Assembly (NCBI GenBank): GCA_963402885.1
Contig: OY727099.1
Span: 12,822,001-12,886,000 of the forward strand
Direction of reading: 5' to 3'
From: Antedon bifida
Lineage: Eukaryota > Echinodermata > Crinoidea > Comatulida > Antedonidae
DNA length: 64,000 bases
In this document: positions 60,301 to 64,000 of the stretch, in pieces
How the letters are laid out: the number at the start of each line of letters is the position of its first letter
Position numbering within the stretch: position 1 is the stretch's first letter
The notes under the pieces: generated by a model
The model's input: the letters and a program-made list of their open reading frames with translations, nothing else
What the model was told of the DNA's origin: nothing
Databases searched by the model: none
Made by a program: the position numbers and the translations under genes

Positions 60301-63140
60301 CCATTTAGCAAATACAAAACATCCATTATTTTATGTATATACCTGATTGTATTCTTGCAATTGCATTGGTAAATTACGAATTACGTAATATTATTTCTAC
60401 CTAACGGTAAAGAGATCGACTGATGATAATTAATGGGCTCACGTTCTGTTTTTTGTAAACATTTTGAGAATGTTTGCCACGCGATGTTGTTTACTGATCC
60501 GCGTTCGAAAATCAACTTATACCATTTCAAGTAAACAATTATTTTCTTCTTTATTAAGTAGAGATTATAGCAATACATGCAATTACGTAAGAAAAGACCA
60601 ATAAAGCAAAAGCTTTTGATATGCTAGCTCAAAAATAAAAAAGACAAACATTGAAAAAAAAAATGTTTATAACTCCGCAGCACTCCTTTTTTTTAATGCC
60701 ATGTCTTCCCGACCTAGTGATCTCAATTTTAACGTTTAATAAAAGTAAATTACCAATACCAAGTATTACGAAATCAACCAATCAAATAGCAATCTTATAA
60801 TAGTTTTATTGTAGTAATATTCTGTTTTTAAATCAATATTTACAGGAAGAATACACGGAAGTCAATACTGGTAGTACCTATTCTTGGTATGACATGGGTA
60901 TTTGGCGTGGCTGCTGTTGGTCCTTTCATTAAAGTGTTCACCTACCTGTTTGTGATCTTCGCCTCATTCCAAGGACTTGCTATTGCCGTATATTGCTTTA
61001 CAAGTAACGAGGTGAAGATACTAAAACATTATTAAATTTAATATCTAGGCAAATCGCATTAATACAATATATTATAAATAGATAAGTATATAGCTTTCAC
61101 TTATTATTTTCAAAACTTTCGACAATATCAGCAACTGATATGATGTATGATACCAATTAATAAGATGGTTCGTAAAAGGACTAAAGCTCTGTCTACACTA
61201 ACAAACTAGTTTGACAAAACAAGTGTGATGTGCCCAAATATGGTAGTGATATGACATCATCATCATGTCCATATATGGGCACATCACATTTTTTTGTCAC
61301 ATGAAGTTTGATAATGTAGAAAAAGCTTTAGAGAGAAGTATTCCGTCGGCGAAGAAAAAATAATAGGTCATTTTAGCAAATACAAAACATGCCGTTGTTT
61401 CTAGGTATTTCTGGGGTGTTTTCTACAACTTTGTGATTTCAGTTGAAGTAATTGCATTCTGAAAATATTTCCAATTTATATATAATATTTTCCATATGCA
61501 AATTTTTGTATAGGTACAATATTAATATAAAATGTATTAGATTCATTGTAATCCACTGAAAACATAATAGTTCATCAACAAAGTCTTTGCAATTGTCTTG
61601 ACAGATTCAGAAGGCATGGAAGACCAAACAAGCAGAAAATTCGCCGGTAGTAAAACAAGCTACTTGGGCTACACAAAGAACCGATTCTGTTAGTTCACTT
61701 GTAAGTCTGACATTTATTAAAATCGAACATGATTTTAATTTAGAATTACAATTGAGATGCTAATGTTTTAGAATACAATACTTCAGGACAATTGGTTGTG
61801 GAAATTAATTGTGAGATTTGTTAGGTTAAGTTTTGTCCGTATGAATTTTTTGTCGAATAATTATATTTAACTACTAAAACTATCTAGAAAGTAAAATCTC
61901 ACAAACATTAACAACACGTTTTGGTGTTCGCTAGTACAATTACGGGAAACTACTCTAGGTATTGATCTCAATATATACCGTAGTGAGTTTGCAAAGTACT
62001 GTTTTATAATTGTGCTATTTGAGGAGTAGGTTTGGAAATTGTGTTCATATTATGTGTTTATCTTTTACCTGCTAAAATAATTATAGTTTCATAAAGTTCC
62101 TTCATATCTTAAAGCATGCAGGCATTTCTTGGTAGTCAATAAACAGTCAATAAACAATTATTATCTACAGAATGATATGCCATCGTACCAGGGAGAAACG
62201 TATTATGATGACTTTGGCAAAATTGTACCATATCGACTGCAGTTTGGATACCGGCCTAATGTGAAAAAGATGTCGAAGAAGAAGCTTGCCATGAAACAGA
62301 ATGAGCCCCAACGTGATGAGGTAAGTTAAAACAATCAGGCACGGTATCCAGAAATGTCGTATAGAGGAGGGAGAATTGGTATAAAACCTAGCACAATATT
62401 ACAAAAGCCAACCATAGTATAGCCTAATCATTATTATTCTGCTTATTATTAGTTTAATACATGGTTGTCGTTTGAAAATCTTAGGATTTTAACGTCGAAT
62501 GTACAGTATATCATGCAGTATTACATCAATGCTTAAATCTGTTTACTTTATTTCTTTTATATAGTTGTTTCTTTCTTATTGAAATATTGTTGTTAGATCA
62601 AAATTTATGCATTATGACTAATTTATTTTTGTGAAAGGAATCAAACCTCGATTAGCGAAAGCTATTTTTTGGCTCCTTTTCACATATATTGTACTATTTA
62701 TATATGATGTGAATAAAGTTGGTATTATATCCAAAATGGCCACGCTTACTTTTAATATAATGGTGTGTGCCTGATTACTGTATACAGTATTGTAATTGTT
62801 GTGGAGTAGCTTTGCGTCAGGGTGTTGAGTAATTGGTCAGATGTTTTGCCCTACTTTGACGTAATTTGTACTTCATACTAAGTACATTGAGAATACTTGT
62901 TTATTTCGCATTTATTCTCAATGTACTTAGTATGAAGTACAAATTACGTCAGAGTAGGGCAAAACATCTGACCAATGTATACATTATATCATAATAGAAA
63001 TGATTATTTTGACGTATTGATATTATTAATAATGTAAACATAATTCGATTTTATTTCAATAGATGATGCGTTCACCACCTCCATCCTATGAGGAAACAAT
63101 CCAGAAAAAACAAATGCAACTACAAATTGAGGACTTGTAG
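39343..63140 (+). CDS. Adhesion G protein-coupled receptor gene 2 (SG repeat, SUEL lectin, two discoidin domains, stalk, GAIN/GPS, 7TM, PPxY tail)
   Basis: Gene-level entry; 35 coding exons are listed separately. The joined frame is 4182 nt (about 1393 residues). Order: signal peptide (1-24), Ser-Gly repeat (25-75), SUEL/Gal lectin (about 77-167), Ser/Gly/Glu linker (168-219), F5/8C 1 (220-381), F5/8C 2 (382-546), Thr/Glu-rich stalk (547-737), GAIN (about 738-999), GPS with H-T-T at about 1023-1025, 7TM (about 1045-1286), tail (1287-1393) ending with PPPSYEE and IEDL. All modules N-terminal to GAIN are flanked by phase 1 introns, as expected for exon shuffling. It probably binds glycans or matrix through the lectin and discoidin modules; the specific ligand is unknown. 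Confidence 0.9.
39786..39923 (+). mobile_element. LINE 3'-coding remnant in gene 2 intron 1
   Basis: The frame reads RLQKGLIISKNHFWNSLPDY, then VSSVNSFKKRLDQSVV before a stop: the C-terminal signature of CR1/jockey-like reverse transcriptase polyproteins. Only the last ~45 codons remain. Confidence 0.65.
40322..40373 (+). CDS. Gene 2 exon 2: signal peptide core
   Basis: A 52-nt exon, phase 0 to 1, acceptor taatttttcag, donor CAAA|gtaagt. It encodes VIITLSILYINSSSGSQ: a hydrophobic core, then a small-residue region where signal peptidase could cut. Parallel to gene 1 exon 2. Confidence 0.7.
40711..40863 (+). CDS. Gene 2 exon 3: Ser-Gly repeat
   Basis: A 153-nt exon, phase 1 to 1, acceptor attacaattag, donor GAAG|gtaaga. 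It encodes 51 residues of almost pure Gly/Ser (GSGSGGSGSGSGSESGSGPG) from a GGATCAGGTAGT-like coding minisatellite. Ser-Gly dipeptides next to acidic residues (SESG, RESSEG) are candidate glycosaminoglycan attachment sites. Repeat number is probably variable. Confidence 0.82.
41003..41278 (+). CDS. Gene 2 exon 4: SUEL/galactose-rhamnose-binding lectin domain
   Basis: A 276-nt exon, phase 1 to 1, encodes one complete SUEL-type domain. It has eight Cys, the YGR motif (VRYGRYNSG), CNGQPHCEVG, and the DPC motif followed by KY (DPCPGTYKYTEVDYTC). These are the sugar-binding landmarks known from sea urchin egg lectin and rhamnose-binding lectins. Donor CAAA|gtaagt. Single domain in one exon with symmetrical phases. 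Confidence 0.95.
41376..41531 (+). CDS. Gene 2 exon 5: Ser/Gly/Glu linker
   Basis: A 156-nt exon, phase 1 to 1. It encodes 52 residues with two related halves (TTDSSSQSGEESDMVTNEDV and TTGSGSQSGIVTGEEV), a small internal duplication. More Ser-Gly sites next to Glu; likely an extracellular glycosylated spacer. Confidence 0.87.
42277..42605 (+). CDS. Gene 2 exon 6: F5/8C domain 1, N-terminal half
   Basis: A 329-nt exon, phase 1 to 0. It encodes WISVDIGKIETIIGIITQGD and DGWITEFRLELS, the discoidin core. Donor GAG|gtaagt. The half-domain split is shared with gene 2 domain 2 and with gene 1. Confidence 0.94.
42606..44336. other. Gene 2 intron 6
   Basis: 1.7 kb with GT microsatellite near 42915, AT-rich DNA and a 63-codon plus-strand frame at 44044-44235 (KRERIRKRKRN) that shows no known domain. 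Nothing else seen. Confidence 0.4.
44337..44493 (+). CDS. Gene 2 exon 7: F5/8C domain 1, C-terminal half
   Basis: A 157-nt exon, phase 0 to 1, acceptor tttcaatcag. It encodes HIFRSDATSRHDRTTN, LAQHVKLHVAGHHG and YLRMEIL, matching the F5/8C C-terminal pattern (R/H-x-V-K-L-x-V, L-R-x-E). Confidence 0.92.
44655..44712. other. Possible transposon junction motif
   Basis: Contains 'gtgcgacgtttcgactgttt' followed by 'ccaacagtctccttctggca'. On the minus strand this reads LLETVETSH, a peptide common in repeated DNA of many animals. I suspect a mobile-element remnant, but the family cannot be assigned. Confidence 0.25.
45088..45428 (+). CDS. Gene 2 exon 8: F5/8C domain 2, N-terminal half
   Basis: A 341-nt exon, phase 1 to 0. 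It encodes EVCGYVGLHNSTIYRNRF, PWISFDLHRRTTIFGIVTLG and DGWVSEFELEF: a second discoidin domain. Donor CAG|gtaaga. Confidence 0.94.
45502..45735. repeat. 116-bp tandem duplication in a gene 2 intron
   Basis: Two nearly identical units starting 'caatttgggttatatttta' at 45502 and 45618 and ending 'gccaattaccggc'. Only a few single-base differences, so the duplication is recent. Confidence 0.9.
46141..46294 (+). CDS. Gene 2 exon 9: F5/8C domain 2, C-terminal half
   Basis: A 154-nt exon, phase 0 to 1, acceptor aaatttacag chosen because it aligns with exon 7; an upstream AG (46086) would add 18 in-frame codons. It encodes RFQVSRASRYQCVLSMF, DFVKLHVKGC and YLRVAFVKG. Confidence 0.9.
46568..46609 (+). 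CDS. Gene 2 exon 10: stalk start
   Basis: A 42-nt exon, phase 1 to 1, acceptor gttttcag, donor GAAG|gtaagt. It encodes AAILYELAFDSDCE, a short linker after the second discoidin domain with one Cys. Confidence 0.8.
46769..46819 (+). CDS. Gene 2 exon 11: Thr/Glu stalk repeat 1
   Basis: A 51-nt exon, phase 1 to 1, donor CTC|gtacgt. It encodes PPTTTPMLETTEQQTT. It is the first member of the duplicated exon series in exons 11-14. Confidence 0.82.
47146..47187 (+). CDS. Gene 2 exon 12: Thr/Glu stalk repeat 2
   Basis: A 42-nt exon, phase 1 to 1, acceptor ttcttcacag, donor CTC|gtacgt. It encodes TPLETTQAEQQTT plus a split Arg. Confidence 0.85.
47513..47554 (+). CDS. Gene 2 exon 13: Thr/Glu stalk repeat 3
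   Basis: A 42-nt exon, phase 1 to 1, acceptor ttcttgacag. It encodes TPLETTRAEQQTT; one amino acid differs from repeat 2. Confidence 0.85.
47876..47917 (+). CDS. Gene 2 exon 14: Thr/Glu stalk repeat 4
   Basis: A 42-nt exon, phase 1 to 1, acceptor tttttcacag. It encodes TPLETTQAEHQTT. The duplicated intron sequence stops shortly after this exon. Confidence 0.85.
48140..48429 (-). pseudogene. Unassigned Cys-rich minus-strand frame in a gene 2 intron
   Basis: A 110-codon frame whose first ~95 codons have coding-like composition and higher GC than the surrounding intron: MYSTVGICREFLSCQGELS, ACHCRIIYVASLPNETC and SFVFCGN, with seven Cys and N-glycosylation sequons. No domain recognised and no clear splice context; it may be a processed gene fragment on the opposite strand. 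Uncertain. Confidence 0.3.
49020..49103 (+). CDS. Gene 2 exon 15: stalk
   Basis: An 84-nt exon, phase 1 to 1, donor CAC|gtaagt. It encodes TDRHTTHQSDVVDTPMMETT and EQEPQTT; the second half resembles the exon 11-14 repeat, an older duplicate. Confidence 0.82.
49822..49878 (+). CDS. Gene 2 exon 16: acidic stalk
   Basis: A 57-nt exon, phase 1 to 1, acceptor caatttatag, donor ACAG|gtaagt. It encodes EADIAKTIEEDEGYVTYT. Frame and phase fit its neighbours; no domain. Confidence 0.78.
50038..50076. repeat. 13-bp perfect inverted repeat
   Basis: GAGACAACAATAT and ATATTGTTGTCTC are separated by 13 bp in the intron after exon 16. A small stem-loop; significance unknown. Confidence 0.5.
50215..50725 (+). 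repeat. 18-bp intronic minisatellite carrying GTAAGT
   Basis: Unit AGTGTAAGTGGTACGGGA, about 28 copies, with a higher-order duplication of about 210 bp (blocks starting near 50263 and 50475). On the sense strand each unit contains GTAAGT, the consensus 5' splice site core. Not coding on the plus strand. Confidence 0.88.
50936..51049 (+). CDS. Gene 2 exon 17: acidic stalk
   Basis: A 114-nt exon, phase 1 to 1, acceptor tactttgtag, donor ATAG|gttagt. It encodes EVVELDVDYTSLIQEEDEEL and EIIIEEELSTTTSAY, strongly acidic. Confidence 0.8.
51050..51811. other. Gene 2 intron 17
   Basis: AT-rich intron DNA; no repeat family of this window or coding potential recognised. Confidence 0.4.
51812..51910 (+). 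CDS. Gene 2 exon 18: stalk
   Basis: A 99-nt exon, phase 1 to 1, donor GAC|gtaagt. It encodes INVHSSETTHKSDIETVATT and MDTTQRIPRTR. The THKSD and TT-rich pattern resembles exon 15. Confidence 0.8.
52225..52256 (+). CDS. Gene 2 exon 19: entry to GAIN
   Basis: A 32-nt exon, phase 1 to 0, acceptor ccttttgacag, donor ATG|gtaagt. It encodes RFNIFNNVERM and shifts the phase from the modular 1-1 stalk to the phase 0 GAIN exons. Confidence 0.78.
52492..52656 (+). CDS. Gene 2 exon 20: GAIN subdomain A
   Basis: A 165-nt exon, phase 0 to 0. It encodes DDAPAENVLNAVSESG and EEEVTSIHSILKKISLGN, a helical pattern equivalent to gene 1 exon 6. Confidence 0.88.
52910..52957 (+). CDS. Gene 2 exon 21: GAIN subdomain A
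   Basis: A 48-nt exon, phase 0 to 0, encodes TILKMTRVLLDPRNNL. Same length and phase as gene 1 exon 7. Confidence 0.88.
53273..53381 (+). CDS. Gene 2 exon 22: GAIN domain
   Basis: A 109-nt exon, phase 0 to 1, the same as gene 1 exon 8. It encodes KLNAATLTEDIISKMTGHL and ESIIVKEDNM. Confidence 0.87.
53820..54098. mobile_element. MITE-like element, copy 3
   Basis: In a gene 2 intron, bounded by 'ttaaagatgtattgtccacc' and 'ggagataatatatcttaa'. Shares 'aaattcaaccaaaaccc', 'gctttaaattacattttttc' and 'ttttggtcaaagtaaata' with copy 1. Confidence 0.7.
54152..54295 (+). CDS. Gene 2 exon 23: GAIN domain
   Basis: A 144-nt exon, phase 1 to 1. It encodes AGCYHMDKSQFENTVFDIP and GKLKPILPDGFSSF. Same phases as gene 1 exon 9. 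Confidence 0.87.
54854..54920 (+). CDS. Gene 2 exon 24: GAIN domain
   Basis: A 67-nt exon, phase 1 to 2, donor CAA|gtaagt. It encodes DSLGLTIMHINQESYS and ELDEN, equivalent to gene 1 exon 10. Confidence 0.86.
55543..55764 (+). CDS. Gene 2 exon 25: GAIN subdomain B and start of GPS
   Basis: A 222-nt exon, phase 2 to 2. It encodes SGILSVTLTSNSRKVQMGVN, FSLATNTT and the first GPS Cys/Trp (AIVCSFWDTSF). Gene 1 splits this into two exons. Confidence 0.91.
55866..55977 (+). CDS. Gene 2 exon 26: GPS second half and tethered agonist
   Basis: A 112-nt exon, phase 2 to 0. It encodes VWSQYGCKKV, then SCECNHTTSFAVLVQVN. The cleavage tripeptide is H-T-T; TSFAVLV after it closely matches the consensus tethered agonist (Phe at +3, Leu at +6). 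Confidence 0.94.
56726..56829 (+). CDS. Gene 2 exon 27: TM1
   Basis: A 104-nt exon, phase 0 to 2, acceptor tgttcacag, donor AAC|gtaagt. It encodes ISTIHDTILTVISYAGGA and LSILSLTFVIGLVYYL, the family TM1 with I-x-Y-x-G pattern. Confidence 0.92.
57742..57847 (+). CDS. Gene 2 exon 28: ICL1 and TM2
   Basis: A 106-nt exon, phase 2 to 0. It encodes VLIMKNLMITLALGQSVFLA. The canonical H-x-N-L is here K-N-L; the N-L is retained. Same length as gene 1 exon 15. Confidence 0.91.
58143..58396. mobile_element. MITE-like element, copy 4
   Basis: In the intron between TM2 and TM3 exons. 'gatgtattgttccgcccc' on the left, 'gggtatatctttaaac' on the right; internal 'aaactgttaaatttaacc' and 'ctttaaattacaattg' match the family. 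Confidence 0.68.
58507..58727 (+). CDS. Gene 2 exon 29: TM3, ICL2 and TM4
   Basis: A 221-nt exon, phase 0 to 2. It encodes ILCKIVAFVLQFLFIAMF, MWMFNEGLYLYRRLWLVFG and GWAIPAVYVIVCF. W-M-x-x-E-G in TM3 and G-W-x-x-P in TM4 are adhesion GPCR signatures. Confidence 0.96.
59220..59286 (+). CDS. Gene 2 exon 30: ECL2 and TM5
   Basis: A 67-nt exon, phase 2 to 0, donor TTT|gtgagt. It encodes CWLSQDNGLIWTFVIPVLVI with the conserved ECL2 CW. Same length as gene 1 exon 17. Confidence 0.93.
59520..59795 (+). mobile_element. LINE 3'-coding remnant in a gene 2 intron
   Basis: The frame contains DEGLFEFKTFTTTTRGHKYK, then after a frameshift WTTLSKELVNAQSINSFKNK: the C-terminal 'TTRGH' and 'S-x-N-x-F-K' signatures of CR1-like reverse transcriptases. 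Truncated and frameshifted. Confidence 0.65.
60014..60096 (+). CDS. Gene 2 exon 31: end of TM5 and ICL3
   Basis: An 83-nt exon, phase 0 to 2. It encodes INVVLLLLVVRIIIKAAKEV and GSTYDRV, the family TM5 N-x-x-x-L-L pattern and basic ICL3. Confidence 0.92.
60846..61011 (+). CDS. Gene 2 exon 32: TM6, ECL3 and TM7
   Basis: A 166-nt exon, phase 2 to 0. It encodes RKSILVVPILGMTWVFGVAA, YLFVIFASFQG and LAIAVYCFTSNE. L-G-M-T-W-x-F-G in TM6 and F-Q-G in TM7 are diagnostic for adhesion GPCRs. Confidence 0.96.
61181..61333. mobile_element. Foldback MITE in gene 2 intron 32
   Basis: An imperfect palindrome: 'ctaaagctctgtctacacta' and 'acaagtgtgatgtgcccaaa' at the left are mirrored by 'atgggcacatcacat' and 'gtagaaaaagctttagag' at the right, with arms of about 70 bp. 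Non-coding; typical MITE hairpin. Confidence 0.75.
61605..61700 (+). CDS. Gene 2 exon 33: membrane-proximal tail
   Basis: A 96-nt exon, phase 0 to 0. It encodes IQKAWKTKQAENSPVVKQAT and TQRTDSVSSL. The basic helix directly after TM7 may lie along the membrane; Ser/Thr at its end are potential phosphosites. Confidence 0.9.
62171..62320 (+). CDS. Gene 2 exon 34: cytoplasmic tail
   Basis: A 150-nt exon, phase 0 to 0. It encodes NDMPSYQGETYYDDFGKIVP and KKMSKKKLAMKQNE. It has a tyrosine/acidic patch (YYDDF), then a strongly basic one. Confidence 0.9.
62832..62976. repeat. Near-perfect 64-bp-arm palindrome (foldback element)
   Basis: Arms at 62832-62895 and 62913-62976 are reverse complements with one mismatch; the loop is about 17 bp. 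Arm landmarks are 'attggtcagatgttttgccc' and 'acttcatactaagtacattg'. It lies in the last intron of gene 2. A degenerate relative is at 20185-20283. Confidence 0.92.
63063..63140 (+). CDS. Gene 2 exon 35: C-terminus with PPxY and stop
   Basis: A 78-nt coding part, phase 0, acceptor tatttcaatag. It encodes MMRSPPPSYEETIQKK and QMQLQIEDL, then TAG. PPPSY is a WW-domain ligand of the kind used by NEDD4-family ubiquitin ligases; the PPxY-EE form is typical for membrane cargo. Terminal EDL could be a weak PDZ ligand. Confidence 0.92.
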   Translation: MMRSPPPSYEETIQKKQMQLQIEDL

Positions 63141-64000
63141 AAAGAATTTGATATAACAATAATTACATTTATCTAGTATATAGTTGTATATCATTGTAGA
63201 GTTTATTTATCTATACGTTGGTCCTTAGATGTTGAATAGGGCGAAAATTGATCAACTCGCTTGCGTTATGTTCACTTTCTTGTGTTGCGTCCTAGTATTG
63301 AGAACCAAACTAAGGAGCTTTCGATTTTTGCGACGACCTGGACCTATGACGTCTTATGAAATTACTATTCGCAAGCGTTGGTAATTTTCGTCGGAGCCAA
63401 TTTATTCGATTCCATAGGTTCAGGTGAAAACTTTCTGCTTGCTATCACAGACATGCCTTTTTTGGATGGGGTAGGGTCTGTACGGACATCACAAAATAAT
63501 ACATCGAAATGCATATTTTTGTAAGTGAGTACTATGTCCTGTGACTTACGACACGACCAATTACCTAGGTCAGGTCAATCGATGTGTCGTTGTGTTTCTC
63601 CTGGACTTAGAAAACACCAAACCTATGTCGAGATGAGGAGGGCGGACAAACGAACTAGCTTGCACACGTAAAATTAACTAACATTACGTAGATGGTCGTC
63701 GGTCGTCGCAATTCGGAAGCTTCCTATTATCATTATTGACAGTACATTTAAATTGATGTAGAAAACAAGTATTTTGGCTTTGATTTAACAGTGTGCGGTA
63801 GTTTGCTTTTATCTCGTAAAACATATTGTTTCAATTTTTACATTTTGTTTTATGTATTGAAAGTCTTAGTGTCGAAGTTTACATGGTAGGCTAATATATG
63901 ATATATAAATCACTATTTTTCACATCACAATGTTCTTTGCAATCAGTATATATTAATATAAGCTAAACAGTATGCATCATTACAGTATTATCTGTACAAT
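63141..64000. other. 3' flank of gene 2
   Basis: Contains the gene 2 3' untranslated region start; no clear AATAAA signal was noticed close to the stop. Around 63310-63350 'aaggagctttcgatttttgc' followed by 'gacgacct' resembles 'gggagcttttgatttccgac' near 55416, a possible small dispersed repeat. No other gene seen. Confidence 0.35.

Overview
This is an AT-rich, intron-rich animal genomic window. The gene families (adhesion GPCRs carrying discoidin and SUEL-type lectin modules), the density of CR1/L2/Rex1-like retrotransposon pieces and foldback elements, and the frequent motif TAGGCCTA suggest a marine invertebrate deuterostome, probably an echinoderm. The species cannot be fixed from the sequence alone.

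Two genes explain almost all of the coding sequence, and they are divergent paralogues (head to head, starts about 14 kb apart). Gene 1 lies on the minus strand (25229 down to 5960, 24 coding exons, about 2340 codons). It encodes a signal peptide, one F5/8 type C (discoidin) domain, a very long Asn/Thr/Ala/Gln stalk of about 25 copies of a 28-residue repeat in one 2.6-kb exon, a GAIN domain with GPS, seven membrane helices, and a cytoplasmic tail of about 750 residues that is mostly acidic repeats. Gene 2 lies on the plus strand (39343 to 63140, 35 coding exons, about 1393 codons). It encodes a signal peptide, a Ser-Gly repeat, a SUEL/galactose-binding lectin domain, a second Ser/Gly/acidic linker, two F5/8C domains, a Thr/Glu-rich stalk built partly from recently duplicated exon-intron units, GAIN/GPS, seven membrane helices, and a short tail ending in a PPxY motif. 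I joined every exon from GT/AG borders. The reading frame closes across both genes, and intron phases and several exon lengths (48, 106, 221, 67 nt) match between them, which strongly supports the models. The first two small exons of each gene (signal peptide) are less certain.

The rest is repeats. From the left: unassigned AT-rich DNA (1-3 kb); a CTAATAGTAACCC repeat and a ~41-bp minisatellite (3-4.9 kb); gene 1 with intronic elements; LINE 3' fragments in its large intron (22.7-24.1 kb); a 15-bp minisatellite (26.1-27.4 kb); a 573-bp element with a putative 7-bp target duplication carrying a tRNA-like promoter (28.9-29.5 kb); a degenerate Rex1-like LINE (33-35.8 kb); and a 5'-truncated CR1/L2-like LINE with an open RT frame, nested inside an older repeat whose other copy lies inverted at 31.7-32.3 kb. 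Gene 2 introns hold a splice-donor-like minisatellite, MITE copies and a near-perfect 64-bp-arm palindrome.

Functionally, both proteins look like cell-surface receptors: lectin/discoidin modules bind ligands on long, probably glycosylated stalks, the GPS may self-cleave to expose a tethered agonist, and the two tails are completely different, implying different intracellular partners.
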